Assembly (NCBI GenBank): GCA_002633005.1
Contig: NMRA01000110.1
Location: 660,424-724,423, forward strand
DNA length: 64,000 bases
Direction of reading: 5' to 3'
Source: Phoronis australis
Taxonomy: Eukaryota > Phoronida > Phoronidae
Shown here piece after piece: positions 48,244 to 59,857 of the stretch; the stretch's first letter is position 1; each line of letters begins with the position of its first letter. The notes beneath the pieces were generated by a model, which saw only the letters and a list, made by a program, of their open reading frames with translations, did no database searches and had not been told where the DNA came from. Both the position numbers and the translations under genes were made by a program.

Positions 48244-48405
48244 GTACTGGCTTATGAAAATGGAGTAGTGTAACAGAGCAGTTAAGATTGTCCACCAGAT
48301 ATGTTGTGTTCTCATCCATTGCTGTGTTGGCCAAGATAGCAGTGGCTCCCTGAACCATGGATAGGCGTCATTGTGCTGAATAGGACACAGTAAGATAAGA
48401 CAGCC
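48244..48405 (+). other. Likely 5' UTR exon part of the RING-finger gene
   Basis: An acceptor TTTTTAG ends at 48243 after a T-rich tract. The sequence from there to the ATG at 48406 has no in-frame ATG continuing into the gene, so a spliced leader exon upstream is plausible. Confidence 0.45.
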
Positions 48406-51400
48406 ATGAATTACTCATCATTGCTGCAAGACGTCTTGATTCCAGCAGGTCTCAAGCTTGGTGGTTACCCTGACGATGTGTTTGTCAACATGACAGAGAA
48501 GGAAAGGGAAGAGTTTGAGTGTCAGATTTGGTAAGGCATTAGAAATATCAAGAAATGATATTCTTTTATTTGGTAAGGCATTAGAAATATCAAGCAATGA
48601 TATTCTTTTATTTGGTAAGGCATTAGAAATATCAAGAAATGATATTCTTTTATTTGGTAAGGCATTAGAAATATCAAGAAATGATATTCTTTTATTTGGT
48701 AAGGCATTAGAAATATCAAGAAATGATATTTCTTTTATTTAGCAAACACAGATGAATATCATATTAAACACATAGTTCATTTTGTCAATTTACAACACAA
48801 GTTGATTGTTTTAAAAATTAAAATTTTTAGGTTACGGTTAACACTGTGGATTTGAAACACTCAATCTTTTAGAAAAAATGAAGAATTGTTTTCCTGATAA
48901 TCTTGCGGTGCATTGGAAAAGTGTCCATGTGTTTGTAATGTGTTTCAACCTGTGTTATTCCCTTTCAGTTACATGGTGCTGAAAGACGCCCGTCAGTGTG
49001 ACAATCACCATTATTTCTGTGCACCCTGTATATTCTCCTGGTCAATTGGTCACGGTGAGAACCACGACAAGTGTCCAGTGTGTCGGACTGACAGTGCTTA
49101 CAAGACATGCCCTGAAATAGATGAGAGACTGAGCCGCAAGCGTGTCCGCTGTATACAGCCCAAGTGTGAGTGGCGAGGGTTCTTGAGAGATTTCCGTTCA
49201 CATGACCACGGTCTGGAGCTGGTTGGGGGACGTTCCGAGGAGATTTTACCCGAGGTCATCGCACAGTTGCCACAGCACCGTCCACCTACTCCACCGTCCT
49301 TTTTCTTCGGCGTTCCCCTGGTGCCATCGCATGACAACATGTTAGCTCATGCGGCTGCTGGTGGGCGCGGTCCCCGTTACCAACAGATGCGGTCCCATCT
49401 AGAGGAGGGTCGTGATCGACTCCTTGCCCTCATGTTGACCTTCAGCGAGGTGTTAGATATGCGTCGGAGGAACATTCTACAGTTCCACAACCACCGGGAG
49501 AACAATCGCGTCCAACAGATGCAAGAGGTACATCACCTTGGTGAGAGATTGGGTGATGTCGCCACTGCACTAATGTTTCTGCTGGAGGAGGCACGCACTG
49601 ACATGAACCAGATGCATGACGACTTTCGTAACTTGCCTGACATTCCTGCTGGCCTCCATCCACTGTCTACTGGTGAATCGGAGGCATCAACCCCACGCAG
49701 GACACAATCCACTGCCAGAACGCCCGTCGGTCACAATACAGGTGTACAAGGGGCCCAGTCCCTGCGTGCAGCCTTTAACCCCAGTCTGAGTCACGTGACC
49801 ACACGCACCAGCTCATTCCCATTAATTGGTAACATGACTCCCAATAGTGATGTCTCCTCGCCGCGATCCAGCGACGGTGCATCAACCATCTTGGAGAGTT
49901 CTTCTGGTGTTACGCGCAGTCTGGCATCTGGCGTCAACTCCTCGCGGTTTACTGACACAGCCTCAAGGATAAGTGTAGCACCTGTACGCACTACCAGCTC
50001 AAGCCTGGGTACCATATCTGACAGAATATTGGACACAACCCCGCGCAGTAGAACCAGCACCTCTTTGTCGTTGGCAGAGAACGACTCTGGGCCAGAAGAG
50101 GAAGAGGTTCCACACATGAGCACGCGAGCGAGCATTTCACGTTACCGTCGCAGAATGATTAGACGACAGTTAGGGGATCGTTCCCCTAATGTGTTGGCTC
50201 AATCCACCCAACCCTTACCTCAGATAAGTAGCCCCACTGTGCCTGTTTCATTAGCACCTTTGCCTGCACCACAAGTGCTGCCCACTTCTTCACAGCCGGC
50301 ACCAGCACCAACAAATGTTGTGTCATCCACCAACACTATTGCCTCCAGTAGTACAAGTGAAACATCACCAGAGGGCAGGACACAAGGTCGGGACTGGGGC
50401 ACATTCACAGTTAGTGCTAGCTACCCTAACAGTGTGGCTAGTGATAATGGTGAGAGGAACTCTCTGCAGGCTGATAGTGGGGCTTCTGCTGCTGTTGATG
50501 GCAACTTTGTAGCCAGTAGTGGAATAGGTACAAGCTCCTCCACCGTCCAGGGCAGGAGAGCTGCTGGAAGTAGTGCTCAGCGCTCGGATCTCAATCGATC
50601 TGATGGTAACTCTCTAACTGTTGTAGTATCTACCGCTAACAGGCACTCAGGAAGGGCTTCTAGTGCCAGTTCAACAACCGACACTGCTTCAACTGCGCCC
50701 ACAGTTGTAACGTCCTCCACAACAGCTTCCCGTCTGGTCTACTCTAGTGCTAACCCTATCACCAGCACAAGCTCCAGGCCACCTGCTCCCCGAGGTAGGA
50801 GAACTCTCCCAGGTTCAGTGTTGACTTCGAGCGAAGGGCAGACATTAGGAACAACTGCGCGGCTTTTGAATAGAAATCAAGAGAGTAATAGTGGCCTGAT
50901 TCAAAGAGAAAACACTGAATCCTCTGAGAACACTGTATCTATGAGGGCTGCTGTACGACGACCCTCTGGGGCGGGTATTAGCCGTCCAAGACCACCTGTT
51001 GAGTCTTCACCAAGTGCGGCTGCTGGACTCCCTCGACGAACAGTGAACGGTAGTACAAATGTAGGCGCTCAAAGAAACGTAGCGCAAAGCTCAAGTAACG
51101 GTGTGCGTAGGCCAAATGTGGACAATTTGCCAAGAGCTGGCCTTCACCGTAGGACAAACAACGATTTAAACAATAGCAATAACAACCTCACAAGAAGGTT
51201 GAGCACGGACGCACCTTCATTGGGAACTGTGACTCGTCGACGGACTAATAATGAGAGTCGACGGTTGAGCTTAGATATGAATCCAAATCCTAATCGTAGA
51301 ATCTCAGTTGTTCCGGGCAATACCGTATCACGTACGGCGAGACGGGCTTCCAACGATAACAGAATATCGGGAAAATCTACTCAGAGCTCTAGCAACCCTA

Positions 51401-51411
51401 ATAATTCGTAA
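48406..51411 (+). CDS. RING-finger E3 ubiquitin ligase-like protein with long disordered tail, two exons
   Basis: Exons 48406-48530 and 48969-51411 splice inside a cysteine codon (TG|T) to encode 855 residues. The RING is built across the junction: CQIC, then C-x-H-x3-C (CDNHHYFC), APC and CPVC, a C3HC4 pattern of E3 ligases that bind E2 enzymes. A second zinc-like motif, CIQPKCEWRGF...HDH, follows at about residues 85-105, as in TRAF/Nrdp1/PDZRN-type N-termini. A helical, coiled-coil-prone stretch (RSHLEEGRDRLLALMLTFSE to MHDDFRNL) covers about 180-260. The remaining 600 residues are Ser/Thr/Arg/Asn-rich, low-complexity and probably disordered, ending in basic RRxS-type repeats. An ATG at 48913 would give a RING lacking its first pair of cysteines and lies within the intron, so I chose 48406. 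I cannot name an orthologue. Confidence 0.87.
48527..48740 (+). repeat. 42-bp minisatellite that repeats the splice donor five times
   Basis: Units TTTGGTAAGGCATTAGAAAT + ATCAAGAAATGATATTCTTT + TA are repeated five times with one or two changes. The first unit contains the real exon 1 donor (TG|GTAAGG at 48531). The same TTTG|GTAAGG occurs at 48573, 48615, 48657 and 48699. Confidence 0.95.
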
Positions 51412-52601
51412 TGTAATTTGTGGTTGGGAGGTGGATTGTGATATCAAGGGAAATTGTGCATGGTTTGTAAATTATGTCTTGTAAATATTGAGTGACATTA
51501 TATTGTAAATATGGTTGTTATGTCTACTACAGGCGGGGATGTTTGGCCGTTGGCACTAATCAGAGTTGGAACCAGGATTTTTTAAAACGGGGTGTGGGAT
51601 CTGCAAGGATTTTTTAAAGAGGTCCGAGTCAACAATTTGAAAATTCTGGATTTGAGAACACTAAAATCAAGGGAAAAGGGGGGTGCGGACCCCCTTGACC
51701 CCCTGGATCCACCAATGACGTTTTTGAAGTGAGGGTTCAGTTCTATAAGACAGTGTTCTGGTGTTCATAACAGGAGTGTACTCGCTTCCAAGCGTGCCTC
51801 ATCGTCATCTTATCCCTTATTTGAAGTCTGGTTACAATGAATGGATTGTGTTTTATCAAAGCTGTCTTATCCAAGACGGTCGTCGGCATGTTATTTCGAA
51901 CGCGAGGCTGCAAGATACTAACGTCATGTTGAACATATTCCACAGTCAGACTTAACAACCGTCTTCGACTGGAACTTTGAACTGTGATCAAATTGAAATC
52001 GAATTGACCCAAGGAGCACTCGTCCTATGGGTAGGGTAATCTTTGCTTCCAAAATTTTCGGGCTGACGTGTATACTTCAGTAGCCAAAATGAAAAAATGT
52101 GACCCATGTCTATATACCTAAATCTGGATTTGTGCACCCATTTGTGTACTGTTTGAAAAGGCTTAATTGACAAAAATTAGTACGTCACCTAGGAAAAGTG
52201 TGCTTTGTACCTCCTGACTTGCGATTTCTTAAAATCACACCTTTTTTACCATGTAGTGTTGGCAGATCGAAACTCACATCTAATGCAAATAGTGATCTCG
52301 CATTTCATCCCAATTTTTAAAACCTGAAATCCAAAATTTATAGAAAATTACTTAAGAGCTAGACCAGTTTCAACACTGGCACCCACTCTAGAAGCACGTT
52401 CCAAAAACCAGCCGCCCTCTTAGAGGCACGCCCAACTACATTACAGTGATCGCTCCCTAAGGGCGACTAGGTTGCCACTGTCTTAGCTAAGATACATGTA
52501 GGACTTTTAAGTAAAAGGTCTTTGGTAACTCTAATTGGATTTCCATAACGGCCATACTGCTTCCGGGGATGAAAGTAAGCCCCGGTGTGATGAACATTTT
52601 A

Positions 52602-52607
52602 ATAAAC
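52602..52607 (+). terminator. Candidate polyadenylation signal of the RING gene
   Basis: AATAAA about 1.2 kb after the stop codon. I noticed no closer clear AATAAA. A 1.2-kb 3' UTR is plausible but unproven. Confidence 0.3.
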
Positions 52608-52676
52608 CTGGCGTCAACTGTCTGTTCTTTTCAAGCTTAGAAAACGACAACACTGATTTTATATTCGGCAAGTGAA

Positions 52677-52940
52677 CTAAATAGAAAGGTATAAGAAATA
52701 GTAAAGGATGCGGGTTTTTAATAGATGCGCAGCTGCATACAAGCCTCGACTTGCGTCACAACACAGCTTGAGGACGATGTGTTGATGAAAAGTTGTCAGA
52801 GCTGCATCTCCGTCGTCTGTCCCTGGCACAAAACTGACGCCAGCGTTGGAGACTGGACTCGTGACATCAGATTGTTGAATGTAGGCAACGTCAAGAGAAG
52901 ACTTGTCAGAGTCCGGAATAGCTTTTGATTTGACCAACAC
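52677..52940 (-). other. Possible coding exon, unrecognised
   Basis: An 87-codon open frame with balanced composition (KSKAIPDSDKSSLDVAYIQQ, SNAGVSFVPGTDDGDAALTT). It reads more like real protein than most frames here. No splice model and no family. Confidence 0.2.
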
Positions 52941-53074
52941 TTGGGTGACTCAGTAGATTATCTACTAAGACTTGGTTCGGCGCTGGTCTAGTATATGCTT
53001 TTGAAATTGTTGGCAAATTCATGGGCGATCTGGTCAGGAGATAAGATATCGTCGTTAAAAGGATACCGAACCCG

Positions 53075-53320
53075 GTTTTGGCCCATCCACACATACTAAA
53101 GCCGTCTTTCCCATCAAGTATTTTGAAACGAAATAATGCTCTGTAACCGTCAGCAACATTCAAAAGTTGGAGGACATTTTCAAGTTGAAAACTCCGTTCA
53201 AAATCCTGCTAAACTGGCAAGCGCGACCTACGCTTTTAGCAGTGCATTACTACAGCAAATGCAGGGAGAAGACCACTCACCAACTAACATAATGTCCAAT
53301 CTGTAACGTAAGGAGCATGA
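53075..53320 (+). repeat. Dispersed repeat family R1, copy 2
   Basis: Ordered matches to 5752-5970: ACCCGGTTTTGG, CTCTGTAACC, GGCAAGCGCGACCTACGCTTTT and TAATGTCCAATCTGTAAC. Same orientation. Confidence 0.6.
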
Positions 53321-53329
53321 GCTTTTAAT

Positions 53330-54760
53330 TGATTTTTGCCTTTAATTGATGCAAATGGATTGACGGAGTTCCCGCCTTAGTCAGTGTCTTGCCGTCACGT
53401 GAGTGTCAGTTGTGGGAAATATTAGGATTCAAAATTACCTCAGAGTTTCGGTTCACTCTTAATAATGTTCTCAAACTGGTTAAGAAGTGCAACTATACTT
53501 GTGGTAATTATTGTGAAAAAAGAACTGTAACAGCGTATTGGAGAATAAGCGCAAAGATAAGTTGGCCAACAGATGGAGCCCTACTTCATGGCGCTAAAAA
53601 TTAGCACCAGAATTCAAAGCAGCATTGAACCCGTGCTTTCTATAAAAAACATGTTTTGATTTTGGTGACTTACAGTAATGAAGTTAGTCTCAAATTGGGT
53701 TGGAATGATCTTGTGTATAAGTCTATGTAGGCGTCCGTAACGGAAAAACTATCACCACCACCTAAATAAAGGAACATATGACAAACTTAAATGTCAAACT
53801 TAAATGGGTTACAAGAAAGTCGCTTCCAATCAAAGTGGTGGCTGAAATTCTTTTGAAAGCAGATTAATTACGTTGCACTATGTGTTACTTTTGTTATTTG
53901 TATGTGTTGTCAAAGGGCATTATCGTGTTTTTGGCCGGAAACGCAATTTTGGAATTAGTCGTTGAATAGAATACACTTTTTGAAGCCATTAGCTTTGACC
54001 AGAGCAATATGAACTTCCTTGTACTTTCACGATGATTTTGTTACCTAACGCCAGTTGTCAGCCTTGCCTGCCGCAATCATCATAGACTATAGTTGTCTAT
54101 AATCTATGCCGTAATGAAGGTGGGTGATTTTACGGAGATACCCTTTAAAATGCTCTGCCATCTGAGCGGGATTTTGTTCAGGAGAATTTCGGGTTCGATT
54201 CCGCACTGAGGATGGCGAATTTACTCTGAAAAGAACAATTTTGTTGTGGATAATGTCACAATAATTATATTTCCCGGTTTATTGATATTGATTGATATTC
54301 TTACGACGACGCTCGTACCTCAAGGTACAGCGTTTCAGCTTCTAGTATACATAAAGTTACGACAAACTTTTTTTCTTTTGTTTCAATTTGGTCCCCATCT
54401 TGCTTTCTACTTTCAGAAAATGCGCTTTTATTAGAATAAGTGCTATCGTACGCGTTGTGTTCGTATTTGGCTAAATGTAGTGCACAAATTTGTCGATAAG
54501 TTCTTAAATTCAGAGAGATATGTGGACGCCACTTTTCACATTTTCCTCTCATGATGTACAGTAATTATGATCTACTTGTTCTTGTGATCTTGATATTTGC
54601 TCAGATCGCGTTTATCGTCGTTTATCGTCGTTTCGCGTATCAAGCCATAAAACCACGGCACGTTGCTGTCACAGACCACTTGAACCTCGCATGAAAAATT
54701 TAAACATTTGATTGAGCTCCTGAAAACGTATGTTTGGACTAATATTGAACAAGTTGTATT
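53330..54760. other. No gene recognised; tRNA-like fragment at 54140-54205
   Basis: GGTTCGATTCC at 54192-54202 matches a tRNA B box, preceded by GCTCTGCCATCTGAGCGGGA, which resembles an anticodon stem region. The D arm and A box are missing and no closed acceptor stem is seen, so this is at most a tRNA-derived SINE remnant. Confidence 0.35.
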
Positions 54761-54768
54761 AATTTTAA

Positions 54769-54951
54769 CTATATCTGCTTCAAAGGTGGATATTTGTTGC
54801 ACGCTTGAATAGCGTACTGCTTTTCACAATCCAGTTGTTCCCATATCCTCATCCATTCATCCCATGTTTGTGTCGATCCGTCTAGACCGACCAAAGTCTG
54901 TCCTTTCCATCCGGGCCACCCAACTACAACACGTGATTCCAACTGAGCCAC
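54769..54951 (-). other. Possible coding exon, unrecognised
   Basis: An open frame rich in Trp and acidic residues (VVGWPGWKGQTLVGLDGSTQ, then WDEWMRIWEQLDCEKQYAIQ). A candidate acceptor TTGTAG falls in it near 54925. The composition looks protein-like, but I know no matching family and no partner exon. Confidence 0.25.
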
Positions 54952-55781
54952 GGCAAGAGAAAGCTACTTCACGGTATGTTGGATTTGAATAAAGACTTCT
55001 TTCCGCGAAAAAAGTGGCATATTGACGTGTCGCGGAAGTAGTTTCGAGCACCGGAAAACTTATTCTCATTCGTTGTAGGCAATTATATCATCTCGAATGC
55101 CTAAGGCATACACAGGCACCTGTCAAGCGGGCAGAGGGGATACGTGTTAATATTGTTGTGAACGACCAGTGCACGGTTGCATGAAACAGTGAGTCCCAAA
55201 GAGAGGGACTCAACTAAGTTCCCTAAATCTATTGCGAATTTGTGGACTTGTGAAAACATTGATGACCTTTCTATGGCCGTTTTTCTATAATTTGTCATAC
55301 TAAGAACAATTAGACTTTGATACAAATCGAGAGTTGAATGAACATTTATTGAAAACATTTAGCGATCTTTTCATGCAACGCCCCTACTTTAGGGAATGAG
55401 TCCCTTTGATTTTCATTGATTCAGAACAAGAGGAGCTGTTTTAGTTATGTTATTAGTCACTAGCGAAGACTAAAGATACAGTGATAATAAACTGTGAGTA
55501 ATTTTGAAAACGACACAAATATGCAAAAGATTTAGGGGAACTTCATGAGTCCCGGTCACGCAACCGGGTACAGGGTGCTTAGATTTTCAAAACTGACGCT
55601 ACCACTGAAGAACTTTCTACCTAACATGAAATCACTGTAATGATACACGACGAAACATGCGATCACACGTACGCGTTGACGATTATGACGTCACTTATGA
55701 ACGCAAAGAAGCTTTTGGAAAATCTCACCTGAGATCCTTGTCCGTTGTGTGTTGAAAGGGGCTGACTTACCACCAGTGGAC

Positions 55782-58700
55782 ATGGCCCAAACAACTGAAT
55801 CAGAACTGGAAAAACATTTCGAAACTTTCTGTAATTTTGGAATTCATCACCCGGGAACGGACAGAAAACAGACTTTGAACGACAAAAACTTGGTAAAATG
55901 TTTGAAGGATTCAAGAATAATTGGAAAGGTAGTAACATCAACTGATGTCGACATCGCTTTCAGCAAATACAAGGATAAAGGGAAAAAGTAAGTTTTAACA
56001 TGTTCGGTTGATGATAATGATCCAACGTGTAAGAGTAGAATTTAAAGTTCTTTGTTGCTTTTCGTTAGTTAAGACGCGATTTTGGTATACGCTGGTTCGT
56101 TAGCACAGTCACACGGGTTACCCTATGGAGATTAGATGCTCTTGGGTGCAAACCATCCGAACTCAATAGCTGCCTAGGACCTCAAAGCTACTTGATAAGA
56201 CTTCATAAACGGAACACTTTGCTGACAGAAATGGTTTAATTATCACGGAAGGCGGCGTGCTGGTTTGGACACCATATAATGTTGATTACTGAGCCTTACC
56301 GCTTGCGGTGACACCTAGAGGTAAACCTCGAGGATTGAAAGTTGCAAGCACGGGGACCGCTTTAGGTTATTCCGCGTCAACAAAAACGATTAATACGCAA
56401 ACATATGCTTTAACGTTGGCGATGATCACATTTACAGACATCCCAGATGAGGCCTACTAAAACCGGGACAATTTCACCGTCCCTTGATAATTTAGGCCCA
56501 TTTCAAACTAGAATCTACTTTTCCGTAGAACACTTTAGTGACATGTTTCAGGGAGATCACCTTCGACCAGTTCAAATCCGTTCTATTGGAAATTGCGCCC
56601 AAATATCAGAAACAGGCAGGCCTCGGTTCCAAAGAGAATGCGCTTCAGGAAATGATGGATAAAATCGCCGGCAGTGGCCCGTCATTGGCCGGAACAACCA
56701 AGATGAGTGCGACAGGTAACCAATTGTTCTTTGAAATAAGACAGTAAATTAAGGGAAAATAAACTGAAAAATAAAGATGCAGTAGACGCCGTCATCGTAA
56801 TCTTGATGCAAAGCTCTATAAATATGCAGTTTTGCACCAATGTGGGTAAAAAAGGAACAAGAAAACCTGACAAAATTAATGTCATTAAAAGCTACACTCT
56901 TCCTTGAGTAAACTAAATTAGTCAACAGTCATGCCGTTCTGCCGATATTCTGCTGCTAAATTTGAGAAGCGATAAGATGCGTCAGCACGCGCCATTTGCT
57001 TTTAGTGCGACATCTTTCGCCAAGATGGCGACTGCTTCGCCGAGACAAAATGTGCTCTAAGATTCGGTTTGCTGTCGATAATTTGTTTTGGTATGTACGC
57101 CACCTCATGGAAGAAGAGTTAACTAAGAATCTTCGGCGAAAATAGAAACCCCTTTATAATTTCATGGTGCCGAAAGCCGACACATAACAAATAAGATCAT
57201 CGCTCCACAACTTTCGCAGCAGAAAAACGATAGAACGCCAATTTTTCTATAACCGAGTGTAGATTTTAATGACACTGATTTTATGTCAGATTTTACTTGG
57301 CCATTTTCACCCATATCGGTGCAAAGCTGTATTTTTACACAGCTTTGCACCAGTGCCAAACAGTTTGATGCATTTATCAGAGTTGAACGTGGTACAAAGA
57401 ACAAATTGATTACACTGATGTTCCATAGATGTCCAAAAGAGATGAACTTAGGAAGCGCGGTATGTGAACGTAATCTATTTGAAATATGCCTGCAAACGAT
57501 GTTTATTGATTTGCGAGAAGGCACGTGGGTTGTTCAACGTCAGTACTTGTCTACCAAGGTGTTCCGTCAAAATTGGAATCCCGGTGTAATATAGATATCC
57601 CGGAGTCGAAAACAGGCTCCCGCACCTTCAAAACAGCTAACTGGCCCGAAAAACACCAACCCCGACATTTAAAACACGATCTCCGACTATTAAAACAGGA
57701 AACTGGGGGATCGGACAGGAAACCCAGTTTTACAAATTTTCTAAGACGATATCAATAGCCTCAAACTTTGAATTAAACCATATTCAAACTCTCTCCACTT
57801 CTTTCCTGCATTTAAAAATTGTCAATAATAAAACGTAACTTATGTTACCGGTATATTGACTTTTTATTTTGATTTTTATCGGTGGAACTTGTCTGTGGGA
57901 GAATTTTCAACATAACCTATGATTTCAGCACGTTATTTCGGTCAATATTTAGTTAATATCAGATTATTCAATAGTTTCTCCAAAAATATTTTCACAAACG
58001 GAAAACAAAAATATTATTTCGACTTCCGAGTGCCATGATTTTTGATTAATTTGCTGTGACGTGTACACAACCTCGTGGAACAGTTGAATGAAGAGTTGGG
58101 AAACAAAGAAACTGGCCAATAGGTGACACAATATTTTATGGCTTCAAAAGCCGACGAAAAAGATGGCACCATAAATCAAGCGGAATAATGTAGAACCCCA
58201 ATCCGTCATAAGTTGTCTAAAATTTTCATATAGTAAAAATATCACAACAACTATTTAAAGTATTTTGTTATCGGTCCCCGGTGTCCTGTCCTATCCCCGG
58301 GGTTCCCGTTGGAAAGCTCGGGGTTCGTGTTTTTTGGGCTGGTTAGCTGTTTTGAAGGTGCGGGAGCCTGTATTCGACTCTGGGATATTTGTTTGCAGCG
58401 GGGTTCCTGTTTCGATGGAACACCTTGATCACCGTGCGTCGCAATTTTCATCGGTAAATCTCTGCTGTTCTTAGGGCAGTAAAAGTGCTTTTTCTGGAAC
58501 GTGTCTTGGATCAATGTTTTAGATAAACCCAAAATGAACGAGCACAATCACATTTGGCGATGTACACGCCAATTTACTCCACCACGAGACTGCACACCAA
58601 CCGTAAAATACAGTTTTCCTACCGTTGTATACGTCCTCTACCGTTATATACGGCCTCTACCGTTGTATGCGTCCTCTATCGTTATATACAGTCTCTATCG

Positions 58701-59857
58701 TTATACGCCCTCTACCGTTGTATACGGATTGGCTTTACTCCCCGTTCTTCATAGTAAATAACGTGAAGTATACAATACCCGTATTTTAACGAATACGGGT
58801 TAAAAGTGCATTCAACTTTTAACTGCATTGTACAAATGGGGAAACAAAATACAGTTTTGATTTTTTCATCATTTCATTCACAAGAGGCTCTAAAGGTGTC
58901 TATATATGTGTTTACGCCTACACACGAATAGCTTTTTACAAAGGCACTGTTTCAGTCTATGCATGCATAGCTTTGTGCAAAGTCGGTGAGCTCTGACGAC
59001 CGGCTTCCACTTGAATAGAACGTTAATTTCAACATCTAGTTGCTGTAGATATCTGTTAATTAAAGAGGCATGTCAAAAATATCTTTTAAACAATTCCTGG
59101 CGAAAGTACCCTCTCGCAACATCTAGTACATAGTGTAATTCAATTTCCCCCGTGAGGAAATTTCCAAAAATTATCATGACATTTACGATGTTTGAAATAC
59201 GCGTAAAGGAAAAACTCTGTGGTTACCACAGAGCTACTGATCTCCCTTCCACTTATGAAAAATCCCCGCACGCTCTCACAGTCAGGTGCTTGAAGTCGTT
59301 TGAGATCAAAGGTCACATTCTCTATATACGGGAAATCTGCTACGTCTACATCTTGCCTTACCAAACAAGGAGACGTGCTTTGCCTTGTGGGGGGAAATCA
59401 ACGAAGTGGCGAGCAGTTGACAGATTTTTTTTTGAAATTTGAGAGTAAAAGAAAATGCTTTGATATCAGGCAAAATTAAAACTTTTTACTAACAAACTCA
59501 AAAAATACCTTGTGAGTAGGTTGAATTCTGAGAACCACTTTCAGTATTGCAATTTAGTCTGCTTATCGAGTTCCAGGGCTCTTTAATAGGCTAACAATTG
59601 TCTAAAAATCTTTTCAAATTACCAAAGAAATGTCAATAACTTTGAATACGATAAAAACAAGACATTGGAAACTTTCAGGGAACGTAGAACGTATGACGGA
59701 CACGACGCTTTACACTGGTTCGCATAAGGAGAGATTTGATGAAGAGGGCAAAGGTCGCGGCATTGAAGGTCGAAAAAACATTGTGGAGAACGAAGGTTAC
59801 GTAGGCCAGTACAAGGGAAAAGACACGTACGATAAAACACACCCCTCACCGAGATAA
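55782..59857 (+). CDS. TPPP: Tubulin polymerization-promoting protein (TPPP/p25-alpha), three exons
   Basis: Exons 55782-55987, 56552-56715 and 59679-59857 (206+164+179 bases) join in phase into 182 residues, [20 protein letters not shown] to THPSPR. Donors are GTAAGT and GTAACC; acceptors are TTTCAG. The p25-alpha domain is complete: the helical core with [15 protein letters not shown] and [14 protein letters not shown], then [20 protein letters not shown], the glycine motif GKGRGIEGR and [20 protein letters not shown] binds tubulin, bundles and stabilises microtubules, and in many animals is found in ciliated or glial cells. Length fits the short (TPPP3-like) form without the disordered N-terminal tail of vertebrate TPPP1. 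The ATG at 55782 is chosen because it places the family's first helix at the N-terminus. The two splice positions fall where vertebrate TPPP genes are also interrupted, as I recall. Confidence 0.95.
56807..57351. mobile_element. ~545-bp MITE with nested hairpin ends, in TPPP intron 2
   Basis: The left end TGCAAAGCTCTATAAATATG...GTTTTGCACCAATGTGGGTA and the reverse complement of the right end (GGTGCAAAGCTGTGTAAAAA...CAGCTTTGCACCGATATGGG) match over more than 100 bases, including TGTCATTAAAA and TCTGCTGC blocks. Each terminus is itself a small hairpin (TGCAAAGCTG...CAGCTTTGCA). Related partial copies lie at 39152-39470 and about 57840-58255. Non-coding. Confidence 0.82.
57555..58426. mobile_element. 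Inverted-repeat element enclosing a decayed MITE copy
   Basis: The left arm 57555-57735 (AAGGTGTTCC, GGCTCCCGCACCTTCAAAAC, AGCTAACTGGCCC) is mirrored by the right arm 58265-58426 at about 75-80 percent by eye. Between them, 57840-58255 resembles the interior of the 56807-57351 MITE (AATTTGCTGTGACGTGTAC, then GGCTTCAAAAGCCGACG). Confidence 0.7.
58618..58730. repeat. ~19-bp minisatellite
   Basis: CCTCTACCGTTATATACGG and variants repeated about six times. Confidence 0.9.

Noticed and set aside
48515-48742. Repeated FGKALEISRNDILL frame on the plus strand
   Set aside because: It is the 42-bp intronic minisatellite read in one open frame; the real gene uses another frame and splices at 48530.
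48913-48968. Start of the RING protein at ATG 48913
   Set aside because: This reading uses intron bases and omits the first RING cysteines (CQIC), which lie in the exon at 48406-48530 and join in phase.
54140-54205. Intact tRNA gene
   Set aside because: Only a B box and anticodon-stem-like text; no A box, D arm or closed acceptor stem.
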